Positions 25,010-35,539 of a DNA stretch of 64,000 nucleotides are shown in pieces. Below the pieces are notes generated by a model, which was not told the origin of the DNA, did no database searches, and saw nothing but the letters and a program-made list of their open reading frames with translations. Both the position numbers and the translations under genes were made by a program. Source of the DNA: Erpetoichthys calabaricus (lineage: Eukaryota > Chordata > Cladistia > Polypteriformes > Polypteridae); NCBI RefSeq assembly GCF_900747795.2, contig NC_041394.2, positions 339,464,501 through 339,528,500 on the forward strand, written 5' to 3'. How positions within the stretch are numbered: the first letter of the stretch is position 1; each line of letters opens with the position of its first letter.

Positions 25010-26127
25010 TGTTTTTAGCCTCACTGCTCACACTTGTTAAGTGTTGCGATGTGTCCAGTGCTACTGGGCAGGTGACAGAGACAGACGTATGTAAAACTTT
25101 ATATACTTTCAAATGCACGCAAGCCTTGGGCCCAGACCACATCCCGTCCCACATCCTGAAGGTGTGCGCCATCCAGCTGTCATAGGCATATCCTGACATT
25201 TTCAACTTGTCCCCTGTCTTTGTGCCACAGTATTTTAAGAAAATGACAACGGTGCCTGTGCCATAGCAATCTTCTGTTTCCTGTCTGAATGACTACTGGC
25301 TTGTCACGTCAATCTCCATTGCTGATGAAGTGTCTACAGAAGCTGGTCATGATCCACATTAGCCACATCATCCCCGACACCCTGGATCTGCTATAGTTTA
25401 AAGAACAGCATAATAGATCTTGTGGATGATGCCATTCCCTCACCCTGCACACCGCTCTGGGACATCTGGAAAGGAGATACACCAATATCGAGATGTTGTT
25501 CATTGACTATAGCTCTGCCTTCAAGACGTGATGCTTGGTCTGAGAGGATCCATTTATAACTAGGTGTTTGATTTCCTGAAAAACAGACCTCAGTTAGAAA
25601 CAACTGGCAAAAAGAACTCCATCATGCTATTCACAAACATCGGCAGTCTGCAAGTCTGCTGCCTTAGCCCACTGCTGTACAGTATTGATCACTTATGACT
25701 GTGTAAGAAAGCATGCAGACAACAGTATCATCAAGTTTGCAGACGACACCACGGTGATTGGCCTCAATTCAGTGACAATGGCAATGAAGCCTACAGCAGG
25801 GAGACAGAAGACCCAACTGCATTGTTGCATAACAATAACCTCTCTCTGAATACCGACAGAACAAAGGAGGGCATTGTTGACTTCAGAAAGAACAAAGGCA
25901 GTCAGGCTCCACTCCACATCAATGGCTCCCCTTGTCCAGAGAGTTAGCAGGTTCAGATATCTGACTGGCTCTTGTGGCTTGTCAACACCACCCGCATAGT
26001 CAAAAAGGCTTAGCAAAGTCTCCTTTTTTTATGAGGAGGTTAAAGAGCTTTGGGGTTGGAACCAAAACTTTAGGGAACTATTTCCGCTGCACTACTCTAC
26101 ACTACACTATCCTGACTGGATGCATTA
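25010..26127 (+). mobile_element. Degenerate LINE reverse transcriptase
   Basis: Scattered pieces of a non-LTR polymerase in plus orientation: ALGPDHIPSHILKVCA (about 25120-25180), 'MLFIDYSSAF'-like sequence near 25495, 'FADDTTVIGL' near 25738-25765, and a TYYTILTGCITV-like C-terminal piece near 26095-26125. Closest to the TATC-tailed LINE at 17-19 kb. Many stops and frameshifts; old. The hAT element at 26136 interrupts it. Confidence 0.75.
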
Positions 26128-26135
26128 CTGTAGGG

Positions 26136-28233
26136 CAGTGGTTCTCAAACTGTGGGGCGGGGCGCGAAGATGTGAATAAAAAGAAAGTACTTCTATTGAA
26201 ACCAAAACAAATTAACTTAAACTACATTCTGATATTAGAAAAATAAATAGTTAGATAAATGTCGATAAAAGTTAAGTAGGTATAATAAAATATGCATCTC
26301 TGATATATCATTAACTCTTTTAGGGCGGATGTCGACTTTTGTCGACAGGAGGGGTTGAGGGCGAATGTCGACAAAAGTCGGCATCCATGGATAGACGGCG
26401 ACAATCAGTTATTAATGGCAACAAAACTCACTGTCACGTCGCAGGCATTCCCTCTGTGCTTGGAGGAATGCTAGACTCGTTGACTCGGCAACTAATCCTT
26501 GCATGTGCATGAGTTGCGAAATGTAAACAATGGCAAGATGGCATCGACATGTCACAAGGGAGCGAAGCGACTGCAGAAAAGAAAACACTCGGCAGACAAT
26601 GTTTCGCGCATTATCGCGGAGTCGGACTCTGATTTTTCAGAATCGGATTTTATTGACAGTAATCAGGAGATCGAACAAGAGAGTGAGAAGCCGGTATCAG
26701 CTGCTCGGACACCAGCCGATGCCGCACCAGCTGAGCACATTCACACAGCCGATGCATCTACGGCAAGGTTCGCGTGGGAGGTATACACAGACATTGATCC
26801 GTGGGAGCCGAACTGGCTACCGGACTTCACAAGACGGCATGGCTTGCTGTTGGACACGACAGATCACCAGCTGCTGAACTACTTCAGGCTACTCTCTCCT
26901 GATGCTGCTTTTCAGCTACTGTCAGACGAGACAAACAGGTAGGCAGAGAAATTTTTTGAATCACCAGCTGCGCTTGCATCGCATTCTCGTTTTTCAAAGT
27001 GGAAACCCACAACAAAAGACGAGATGAAGCGTGCTGTGGTATTACAAATAGAGATGGGACAGAACTGGTGATATAACTTCAGGGAGCACTGGTCCAAACG
27101 TGCTTTGTCCCCTGGTGGCTTTGGACAGGTTATGCAGCGTGATGATAGGTATGTGATGCCGCAAAGTTTTATTCACTTCTGTAATAAACAGAAGCAAATC
27201 CCATGGGGTGAGCCAGGCTATAATGCCATGCATAAAGTTCAGCCCCTGCTTGACATTGTGGAACCAACATAGAAACAGTTTTATCAGCCTGGCTGTGATT
27301 TGTCTGTGCATGAATCTATGATAAAATAAAAAGGGACACCTTTTTTTCTGCAAATATATTCCAGACAAGCCCACAAAGTATGGCATAAAGGATTTTGTAC
27401 TGGCAGAAGCAAACACTGGTTTCTGCCTGAAAGTAATTACATATACAGGAAAGTATTTCTTTCAAAGAGAGAACTGTCCCTTGACAAGTCAGGTTGTGCT
27501 GGAGCTGCTTCAGGGCTATGAACATTTGGGTCATGTTGTGTACATTTGGCCAATTTTTATACATGCCCAGAATTGTTCATGGAGCTACAGAGCAGAGGAA
27601 TTTGAGCTTATGGCACAGTGAGTGTGAACAGGAGACACACAGGCCTTCACAGTTGAAGCCAGACAGGCTGAAGATGAAAAGGGGTGACAATACGGTTTTC
27701 ATGCAGGCGGAAAACTTGGTGGCAGTAGCATGGCACGATGGCAAACGGGTGACTTGTCTCTCTACAGTACACACTAACAATATATGTGAGAAAGTGCAGC
27801 AACAGACAATTGAAAAGTAGGCACCAAAGCAACACGTATTGTAAGCAGTGCAATGTGGCAATGCATTCAATTGGCTGCTTTGAGCAGATCAGACTTTGAA
27901 GGACTTTGCTGTGTAAAATGTATGTGATGTGTATGTGAAATCATAGAGTATGCAGGCTCATACAACATGCAAGACAGTAACATTTGTGAAAAGTAAATAT
28001 TTTTTGTTGATTTCAATTGCTTTGTGTTCTTTTTTTAAAAAAAGTTAATTTTTGGAAAAATATTCAGCCCTGGGAGAAAAGAAACAAAAAAAAAAAATTA
28101 GCCCTAAAAGAGTTAATTAAAAAAAGAACAAATTGGTATTAGTGGGCTCCTTTCTGAAAAAACGTTAGGGGGGGCACGATTAAAACGGTTATGAAAACTC
28201 GGGTGGGAAATACTTAAAGGTTCAGAAACGCTG
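26136..28233. mobile_element. hAT-like element carrying a nested piggyBac
   Basis: Ends CAGTGGTTCTCAAACTGTGG and, inverted, AAAGGTTCAGAAACGCTG. The target is CTGTAGGG at 26128-26135 and CTGCAGGG at 28234-28241 (7 of 8 identical). Without the piggyBac the element is only about 300 bp, so it was a MITE-sized hAT derivative. The CAGTGGTTCTCAA terminus is that of Charlie-type hAT elements. Confidence 0.82.
26315..28112 (+). mobile_element. piggyBac element, inactive
   Basis: TTAA occurs on both sides (26311-26314 and 28113-28116) and the element ends are inverted copies of CTCTTTTAGGGC. An open frame at 26499-26942 (first Met probably MASTCHKGAKRLQKRKH near 26538) gives an acidic N-terminus with SDSDFSESDFIDSN, typical before a DDE_Tnp_1_7 domain. 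Downstream blocks include DLSVHESM (first catalytic Asp region has VHES in place of the usual DES), 'FVLAEANTGF' and a Cys-rich end near 27838-27900 (CKQCNVAMH...CFEQ). Several stops and frameshifts disable it. It also contains a short palindrome, GTCGACTTTTGTCGAC. Confidence 0.88.
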
Positions 28234-28489
28234 CTGCAGGGATTGGTAACTCCACTTGCCAAAACTGCAAATTCCTCCAAAGTACTGCCCATTGTTTCTA
28301 AAAAATCTGGGGCTGATCTTCTACAGCTACCATCTACTCAACCAGAGATCAGAGAAGAGCTGCCTCCATCATATTTGAAGCCCACCACCCAGCTCATCCC
28401 TTGTTTTCACTTCTGTCTTCTGGTTGTCATGTTTCTGCCCTGGCTGGCGTTCACAGAGACATTTGTTTGTTTTGTCTAATGTTGTATCA

Positions 28490-28960
28490 TTTATTTGTAT
28501 TAATGTTTCTTTTGTTTATTATGTTGTAAGGTTTCTAAACTTTTTTGGGACTCCCCCCAACTGGATGACATCCTGAAGAGAGTCCTGAAGTGCAATCGCT
28601 GCGTTTGTGGCAGACAGCATATCCGTTGCCGGGGCAACTGCAGGCTCCCAGCGAAAACAAACCCGAGCCGTCTATGGTTGCACTTTAAGTGCTCGTCGTC
28701 AATGGGTGATACAAGGAACATTAGAAATGCAGGGAACAGGATTACTTGGACACTAACCTGCCTGATTGATGTGTCTGTGTATAAGAGAGTGGTAGATCCC
28801 GCTACAATAAATAACTGTGCTGTTCCATTTTCCAAGCTGAATAAAGTTGGTTTTGCTAAAGTACTGAGACTCAGCCTCGTGTTTTCGGGTGCAAGACAGG
28901 GACTCACACGTCATAAAGTATATTTTTCTTTGTCCTTATTTGTAAGTGGAACTGGCCAAA
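28490..28960 (+). repeat. LTR-like fossil, family unknown
   Basis: The right part carries AATAAA signals and ends in a CAAGACAGGGACTCACACG-like segment that resembles the R-U5 region of an LTR. Only one copy is in the window and no internal genes adjoin it, so this is a weak call. It looks like a solitary, eroded terminal repeat. Confidence 0.3.
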
Positions 28961-28963
28961 TTA

Positions 28964-29356
28964 CAAGGGGCAGTCAAAAAGTTGCCAGAATATGTGATCT
29001 AGCGGGAGAGTGAGAGATCAGATTGCGCACACCTGGTTGAGGAGGGTAGAGAAGCACGTCTGAAGACCAGTTAGAACAGGTCTGGATTGGTTTCAGTGTG
29101 TAGTATTGTTTTAATTACTGTTTTGAGTTAGACGTGTGGATAGTCATTTGGCGCAATGTCACAGCACTTGCTAGCATATCTGAAGCCAATTTCCCCAATT
29201 TGAACATGAACTTGATGATAAAGCGTTGTCTGAACTGCGACATTGCACCAAATGACGACACACATGTTTAACTCAGATTGCCAAAACCAATCCAGACCTC
29301 TTGTAACTGCTCTACAGACTTGATCACAATTCTGGAAACTTTTTGACTGCCCCTCG
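28964..29356. mobile_element. mariner-like MITE
   Basis: Ends CAAGGGGCAGTCAAAAAGTT and, inverted, AACTTTTTGACTGCCCCTCG, with TA at 28962-28963 and 29357-29358. The GGGGCAGTCAAAAAGTT terminus is that of mariner elements. It is 393 bp long and has no transposase. Confidence 0.85.
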
Positions 29357-29359
29357 TAT

Positions 29360-29700
29360 GTCCCATGTGTTTTGTGGGTGGTCTCCCAATGGGGAGGGGC
29401 CACCTGCCAATCACAACCAGGAACTGCCCTCCAACCTATTGATGAGAGGGACTTCTGTAGTTCCTGGTGACTCCTTTCGAACGTGCCACAGAGTGGAGAG
29501 TTTGTTGTGTTTACTGTGACTTGTGCTATTGCATTTTGTGTGTTCTGGATTTTTCAAACCTGTGCTCTGTTTCTCGACTACATCTTCGGATTCCGTATTG
29601 GGACTATGTTTATGGATTTTTGAACCTGTGCTGTTTTTGACTACACCTCTGGATTCTGTATTGGGAGTTTGTTTGCTGTGACTGCCTTGCCTGTTCAGGC
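29360..29700 (+). repeat. LTR-like fossil related to 35540-35930
   Basis: Shares TGTCCCATGTG, GGTGGTCTCCCAATG-like sequence and a run with TTTGACTAC...TATTGGGA with the sequence directly upstream of the Ty3/Gypsy fossil at 35.9 kb. It may therefore be a terminal repeat of that family. No coding part here. Confidence 0.35.
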
Positions 29701-29724
29701 AATCCCTTTGAACTCTTTGGACAT

Positions 29725-30405
29725 CATCTAATGTGGTCTACCTAATTTTCTGCATGAAATGTCCTCACACTGCACTCTATGTGGGAGAAACTGGACAAAC
29801 ACTCTGCCAGAGAATGAATTTCCACAGGTTCCACATTAAACATGGCAACACAGATGTTCCTGTAGTGGCCCACTTCAACAGTCATGGACACTGTGAGAGG
29901 GACTTTAAAGTCACAGTGCTTATGGGCAACTTCAAAACACAGCAAGAGAGAAAAGAATGGGAAGTTAAACTTATGCTAAAATGTAATACATCACAACATG
30001 GCTTGAATAAAGACAAGAGTTTTATGGCCAGATATAAGGATTGTTTACATCTCTCAGAATGACAGACAACCTGTCTACAGATCCACATTGTTTTGAAAAA
30101 CTCATTACAAACTTCAAAAGACTTTGTTGGACTGTTATCTTATCCAAAGATCTTCACCATACATTGTTCTTCTCTCTCTTGTTAAATTAACCCTAGCCTG
30201 AATGAACCTATTAATTTTTTACATTTAAAATTTCTCATTTAAATATTTACCAATGTTGTTTCTTGTCCTAGAGTGTGTATATAAACATAGGGAACTCCAG
30301 TGTCTGTATTACATTTTGCCTGAAGAAGGGGCCTGAGTTGCCTCGAAAGCTTGCATATTGTAATCTTTTCAGTTAGCTAATAAAATGTGTCATTTTGCTT
30401 GGCTT
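29725..30405 (+). mobile_element. Penelope-like element, GIY-YIG endonuclease end and 3' tail
   Basis: An open frame from 29733 to 30062 encodes the C-terminal GIY-YIG-type nuclease of a Penelope-like retroelement: VYLIFCMKCPHTALYVGETG (the two motifs of the domain), the conserved Arg in QRMNFHR, HGNTDVPVVAHF, and EKW-like ERKEWEVKLMLK. The nuclease nicks target DNA for reverse transcription in this family. The reverse transcriptase upstream is missing. The 3' tail (30315-30405) recurs at 32.1-32.6 kb and 48.8 kb and contains a hammerhead-like motif. Confidence 0.85.
30308..30365 (+). ncRNA. Hammerhead-like ribozyme motif in Penelope tail
   Basis: Stem I could form between ATTACATTTTGC (30308-30319) and GCATATTGTAAT (30353-30364), with two mismatches. 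The core CTGAAGA (30320-30326) fits CUGANGA. GGGGC (30328-30332) and GCCTC (30340-30344) form stem II around CTGAGTT, followed by GAAA (30345-30348). AGCT (30348-30351) can form a short palindromic stem III, and cleavage would fall after the T at 30352. One extra A (30327) separates the core from stem II. Penelope-like elements are known to carry hammerhead motifs; activity here is untested. Confidence 0.5.
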
Positions 30406-31600
30406 TTCTTTGCATACAAGTTGATAAATATTTTGTATGTCTTTATTGATAACTTGTAGCACTAATGTCTATCATTGATAAGAACAGCAATGGTTAGATG
30501 GTGTCACACACTTGCGAGTAGGGGGACGTTGTATGGACCAAGCAAAGGTAATTCCACACCAGGCCTGGGGGTGGCAGGGTGCACTAAACCTTCTCCTGTT
30601 CTCTCTACAGACCAGCCGCGGGAAAACCTATCTGATTCAGTGCTGACAATGCCGGTTCCAGCACCCATAAGAAGGTCACTTCCGGTCCTGGTGCACAGAA
30701 TGACGTCACTTCCGGCACACAGGCTGACGTCAGAAGGACATCACTTCCAGTTCCCTTACATCACTTATGGTCTGATCCCTTAAAGAAGCCATCTTTTCCA
30801 ACCCTCATCAGTTCTGTTTTGGACTCAGTATTGTCAACAGCTGTGTGCTATTTCAAAAAACCATTTGCAGCCAGGAATATTATATGGGTGGCTTCTCCAA
30901 ACCTTTTTACATGTGTTGAGTCTGTTCCTTTTTACAATGGTTAAGAATCACCACCCCACCCCCTTATAAGAACAAGTCCTTTGTAGTTTTACAACAGGGT
31001 TGGAGGAAATGCCTTAAACAAGTTTGCCTAATATTTCTCTGCTAAAGTCTCTCAGTGTACCCCCAGAGGAAAGCCAGACTGCCTAACTGCCAAGCTTTAC
31101 CTTAACAAATGGTTTGGAGGGCAGGTGTGAGGGTATTCTGTCCCCCCATTGGTCTGAAGTATTACTGTTTAGAATTGGCTTGTATCAGAAACCTTTAAGT
31201 ACCACGACGCCCTATTGGCTGTAGGGGATGGACAGAAAACCTTTAAATGTGCTTGCTTTTCCCAGCTCTCTGTCTCTCTCTAACCAAGCTGATGATGTCT
31301 CACACCATGAACTGAAAAGGACAACACAATGAAGAGCACAGCTCGGCAGCCATATTGAGACAGGCATGCGGCCTGTCTGAAGAAAGCTGACCACAAACAA
31401 TGCCTTATAGAGACATTTTAAGTAACAAGTCTGTGTGCCGCCTGAAACTACACATCACCATTTTATCAGGTTGTATGATTGCCAATATTCACTTGTACTT
31501 TGCATATTGTTATTATTTATGAATATTATCATATATCATTATCATATTACACATTATTAAAAGTGTAACTTAACTCCTGCTTGTCTTTTACTACGTCTAG
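30405..31600 (+). repeat. Repeat shared with 61120-64000, with a 477-bp insertion
   Basis: Blocks AAGTTGATAAATATTTTGTA, CTGCTAAAGTCT, GCCAAGCTTTACCTTAACA, GGGCAGGTGTGA and CCCCCATTGGTCTGAAGT occur in the same order at 61120-61190 and 63720-64000. The end at 31540-31600 looks LTR-like. Treated as a fossil of unknown family. An insertion at 30487-30963 is flanked by ATAAGAACA (30478-30486 and 30964-30972). Confidence 0.5.
30487..30963. mobile_element. Insertion of unknown class with CRE/ETS-like repeats
   Basis: A 477-bp segment absent from the related repeat at 61 kb, with a 9-bp candidate duplication ATAAGAACA on both sides. Between 30670 and 30760 it holds three CACTTCC(G/A)G-like motifs and two TGACGTCA sites (30701-30708, 30725-30732). 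No coding sequence; neither poly(A) nor inverted ends. Confidence 0.4.
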
Positions 31601-31647
31601 TTGCCGGAGATTATACATGTAGAAGGGAAGGTGGGGAGTATACAGAC

Positions 31648-31835
31648 GGAATGGTGGCTCTGAGGCTGGGGATCTGCACTGGCAACCAGAAGGTTGCCGG
31701 TTCGAATCCTGTAAATGCCAATAGGGACTCTGCTCTGTTGGGCCCTTGAGCAAGGCCCTTAACCTGCAATTGCTGAGTGCTTCGAGTATTGAGAAAAGCG
31801 CTATATAAATGCAAAGAATTATTATTATAATTATA
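31648..31835 (+). mobile_element. tRNA-derived SINE with L2-like tail
   Basis: The tRNA-like head shows an A-box-like GGTGGCTCTGAGGC and a perfect B box GGTTCGAATCC. GAGCAAGGCCCTTAACC follows, and the 3' part (GAGTATTGAGAAAAGCGC, TATATAAATG) matches L2 tails, so L2 machinery probably mobilised it. A second, truncated copy is at 52548-52650. Confidence 0.85.
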
Positions 31836-32076
31836 AACAGTGGTAAGTCTGTGAGATTTGAGGCATTCTGACAAAGGCTACATATTAATAATACAAAAGG
31901 GGGAAAGTAGAGCAATATACTGTATTACTCTACCAAGACAAAATAGTCACTGAACTCCCAGTACCCTGATCTTACTCGCCCTTACTGTGTACTGTACCCA
32001 CCTGCTGGTTAATGTGCAATTGTACTGTATGTTACCCTTTTTTAAATTGTTATTCACTGTATTATTTATTTAATTA

Positions 32077-32563
32077 GTAAGAAGTCAGGGAAAATGACAC
32101 TTTTTATTGGCTAACTAAAAAGATTTCAATATGCAAGCTGTTGAGGCAACTCAGGCCCCTTCTTAATCACTTGATTACACCTTGCCTGAAGAAGGGGCCT
32201 GAGTTGCCTTGAAAACTTGTAGTACTAGGGTGTTGTACCGTGTTAGCCATTATGAATGTAGAGAAAAGCCAAGCAAAATGACACCTTTTATTGGCTAACT
32301 AGAAAGATTACAATATGCAAGCTTTCGAGGCAACTCAGGCCCCTTCTTCATTATTACATCTTGCTTGAAGAAGGGGCCTGAGTTGCCTCGAAAGCTTGCA
32401 TATTGTAATCTTTCTAGTTAGCCAATAAAAGGTGTCATTTTGCTTGGCTTTTCTCTTGAAAACTTGCATATTGTAATATTTTTAGTTTAGCCAATCAAAG
32501 TTGTCATTTTACTTGACTTCTCACTACATTCATAATTGCTAACACTGTACAACACCCTAGTAC
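32077..32563 (-). mobile_element. Palindromic Penelope-tail unit (outer), with 14-bp TSD
   Basis: Two arms made of the Penelope 3' tail face each other. The unit is bounded by a perfect TATTTATTTAATTA at 32063-32076 and 32564-32577. It ends AACACCCTAGTAC. Without the inner insertion at 32220-32455 and its TSD it is about 240 bp. There is no coding sequence. Variable-length target duplications point to retrotransposition rather than cut-and-paste. Confidence 0.8.
32220..32455 (+). mobile_element. Palindromic Penelope-tail unit (inner), with 11-bp TSD
   Basis: Begins TAGTACTAGGGTGTTG, contains an inverted arm (AAGCTTTCGAGGCAACTCAG) and a direct arm (CTGAGTTGCCTCGAAAGCTT) around a short spacer, and ends GGCTTTTCTC. 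TTGAAAACTTG flanks it at 32209-32219 and 32456-32466. It is the same unit as the outer copy, in opposite orientation. Confidence 0.82.
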
Positions 32564-32579
32564 TATTTATTTAATTAAA

Positions 32580-33460
32580 AACACTGTGCTCAGGCCCCGT
32601 GAGGCATAGGTGTGTGCAGTATTGTGGTGCAGCAGCCCCGGAGTGTTGATGAGATAATTGGTGGATCATGCATTCACATGCTGCTCAGTTGATTTCCTCA
32701 TTGACGCCCACTGAAGTATAAAACAGCCTGAGCAGGACAGACAGGAAAAAAGGAAAAGGATTGAGAAAGAAATGAAAAAGATGGAGATGGAGGTTTAAGG
32801 AAAGGATAAGGAAAATGAAATATGAGTAGACAGGATTTTGGACGAACCAGTGCTACTATGGAGCGGAGGCAGGCGTTCAAGGCATGTGACCCTGAGAGGA
32901 GCAGGCAGACGACTCTCTCACTGCCTGCGGAGTGCTTGAGGAGGAGGAGTGACCAGTCACCCCAAATGGACTTCCACTGATGGTAACGGGAGAAAGGAAA
33001 AGTGGGACTCACTGGGTTTCCTGCTGAAGGCCACGGGATAGTGGCAGGACCACGAGTCGGATTTGAGGGTCGACTGCGCCTGTCAGAGGACGTCTGACTG
33101 TAGTGGGTAAGCAGAGGAGACGTCAGTTTTAGAAAGATCCCCAGAGGTTTGGGAATGATTTTAAAGTACAGATCCTGTGTATTTTAACGTGTTTTTGGGT
33201 GTATTTATTTCAACTTTTAACCTCCATAAGAGCACGGATTTTATTGAATTATTTATCGACTTATTTATTTAAAGAAGTTTACACTGCACTTTATTTTATT
33301 TTGAACAGGTTTTTTTTTAATAAAAGCACCGTGCACTTTGCACCATCCCCTGTCCGTTATGTGTCCACATTGCCCAGTCCATCCTCATTTTCATGACTAT
33401 TGTTGTCCCAAGTTCAAGGCAAGTGATGCCAGCTGAAGGCAACCCGGGCATCACAATCAC
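32580..33460 (+). repeat. LTR-like fossil, family unknown
   Basis: GC-rich then AT-rich segment with a TATAAA-like box (AGTATAAAACAGCC near 32716), a long purine-rich run and AATAAA near 33319, ending near GCAACCCGGGCATCACAA. The layout fits a solitary terminal repeat. No internal genes and no target duplication were recognised. Confidence 0.35.
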
Positions 33461-34151
33461 GGAATAAATTTGAAAAAATTACACCCCACGTAAAAGAACA
33501 TGTAGAGCATGCACAGGGAGCTGAAACCCATCTGTACCATCAAGGAACGACACTCCGAGTTCAGTCCCAGAGATTGTGTCATGGTTCACGACCCAACATC
33601 CCACCGATTAGCGTCTGGTGGATAAAGTCCTTCTACCTCGCTATAACTATAGTGCCTCCTACCTGATGTGATATTTCAGCCAGGGTTCCTCCCCTGGTGA
33701 GGTTCAAATGCCATTTTTATGTGTCTTTTTTGGTTCATTTTTGATTCCTTTGTTTATGTTGTAAGAGTTGAATTTGAACCCTGGTCCAGTGTGCACCTAA
33801 CATATGTCTGAGTCTCAAATCCTTCTGAGCTTATGTTTAAAAAAGCTGCTGCTGTTATTTTATTATTCACTATGACAAATGTGTATTTCGTGTTATTTTA
33901 TGTAACCTCTTAAGAGAAAGTTATATTTATGGCATAACCATTCTTCTATAGTACTAAGTTTCTCCTGGTTTGTACCCAGCTGCATCATAAAAAATTAAAA
34001 AAAAATAGATCTTTGTCCTTTTGTTCAAAACAAGATATATCTAGACAGGAACTCGCACGTCTCCTAAAATAAGAATAAAAATAATACATTTTAAAAAGTC
34101 ATGTACATCCTAAGCTAACAGGACTATCAATCAAATTGTGGTCATTTAAGG

Positions 34152-35187
34152 CAGGGGCCGCCAACTCCAGTCCTGGAGGACCACCGTGGCTGCAGGTTTT
34201 CATTCTAACCATCCATCCATTTTCCAACCCGCTGAATCTGAACACAGGGTCACGGGGGTCTGCTGGAGCCAATCCCAGCCAACATAGGGCACAAGGCAGG
34301 AACCAATCCCGGGCAGGGTGCCAACCTACCGCAGGACACACACAAACACACCAAGCACACACTAGGGCCAATTTAGAATCGCCAATCCACCTAACCTGCA
34401 TGTCTTTGGACTGTGGGAGGAAACCGGAGCGCCCGGAGGAAACCCACGCAGACACGGGGAGAACATGCAAACTCCATGCAGGGAGGACCCGGGAAGCGAA
34501 CCCAGGTCTCCTAACTGTGAGGCAGTAGTTTAAAAACCCTTTTTTTTTTTTTAAATGAATGCCCTGTTTGTGCTGCTAATTAACTTCCTGTGAATTCATT
34601 TTAATTGAATTGCTTCTTTAGGATTTGTTCCCCTGAATTTCTTTATCATTCCTCTGAATTGCTTCATTTCTTTCCTTAAGTGGCACCCAAACAGAAATTA
34701 ATGTGAAGTGAGTGAGCCAGCAGAAGACCAACTAAGTCAGGGCCTCAAACTCCAACCAGTTGCTTAATTAGGCACCGAGTCTTGTTGTTAAGTAAACCCG
34801 TTCTTTAATTCCATGGCTTGTTGCTGCTCTCGTGGTGCATTAGCAGACATTTTCAAAATTGTTGACTTTCTCTTTTCTAAGAGCACTGGTCAAATGTTTT
34901 GGGGACCCGAGCACATCAGCATTCCTGAGACCTTCATTTTTCTTTCTTTTCAGATACTGTATGATGGACACCAGTTGTTTTGGCTCATTTTGTATCTCAT
35001 TATTGTTTGGCTGCTAATTAAGGAAAAAAGAAACAATTAAGGGGTCTGAGTCTTCAAGAGCAAGTCAAATAAAATTAACTCAAAAGACATTTATTAGCAG
35101 CATAAACAGGGCACTCATTAAAAAAAGAGGCAAGAATGAAAACCTGCAGCCACGTCGGTACTCTATAACTGGTGTTGGCGACCCCTG
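34152..35187. mobile_element. hAT-like MITE, copy 1
   Basis: Terminal inverted repeats of about 55 bp begin CAGGGGCCGCCAACTCCAG and end TGGTGTTGGCGACCCCTG. The 8-bp flanks ATTTAAGG (34144-34151) and CTTTAACG (35188-35195) agree at six positions, and copy A of the host repeat shows the site without insert. It matches the element at 49059-51637. A SINE lies inside. No transposase. Confidence 0.8.
34211..34528 (-). mobile_element. tRNA-derived SINE, nearly complete
   Basis: Reverse orientation. The (ATCC)n tail is at 34211 and the head near 34528 lacks its first bases. Conserved internal blocks include CCAATTTAGAATCGCCAATC and ACCTAACCTGCATGTCTTTG. It interrupts the hAT MITE after ATTCTAACC. 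Confidence 0.88.
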
Positions 35188-35539
35188 CTTTAACGTATCG
35201 CTTGTCATGTCCTGTTATCAACTGGGTGTAACCAATCATGTTAAAAGTGTTCTGATTATGTAATGAATTCCTTTTTTTGAGTAGTGACCTAATCAATGAA
35301 TTGTATAAATATAGCGCAGAGGACCACTTTTTTCTTTGTAACACTTAACTAATATGTCATTTGCCTCTTGCAAGATTTAGATAAAGAATAATGATTGATG
35401 CTTTCTCCTGCCTGTGCCTTACTGCTTAAATCGGGGCATTCCACTTGGGGGGTGTCTGTATTCATAATTTTCTTCCACAATGTTAACATTGACGGTCATT
35501 TAGTTTGTATTTATCAATACGTCTTGTTTTATGTTCCAT

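Larger units (their letters stand above)
33760..35450. repeat. LTR-like repeat, copy B, with nested hAT MITE
   Basis: Same parent sequence as 15925-19345. It starts TGTAAGAGTTGAATTTGAAC and carries TAACCAATCATG and GTATAAATATAGCGC. It lacks the Tigger and LINE insertions of copy A but has the hAT MITE at 34152-35187. Without that insert it is about 650 bp. Fossil; family unknown. Confidence 0.45.

Noticed and set aside
26326-26380. GTCGAC palindromes considered as a CRISPR-like or attachment site
   Set aside because: They lie at the left end of the piggyBac element and are subterminal repeats of it; no array of spaced repeats exists in the window.
34099-34528. Open frames of 120-130 codons on both strands
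   Set aside because: They are the SINE consensus, which is open by chance in two frames; the same false frames recur at 42.5 and 44.2 kb.
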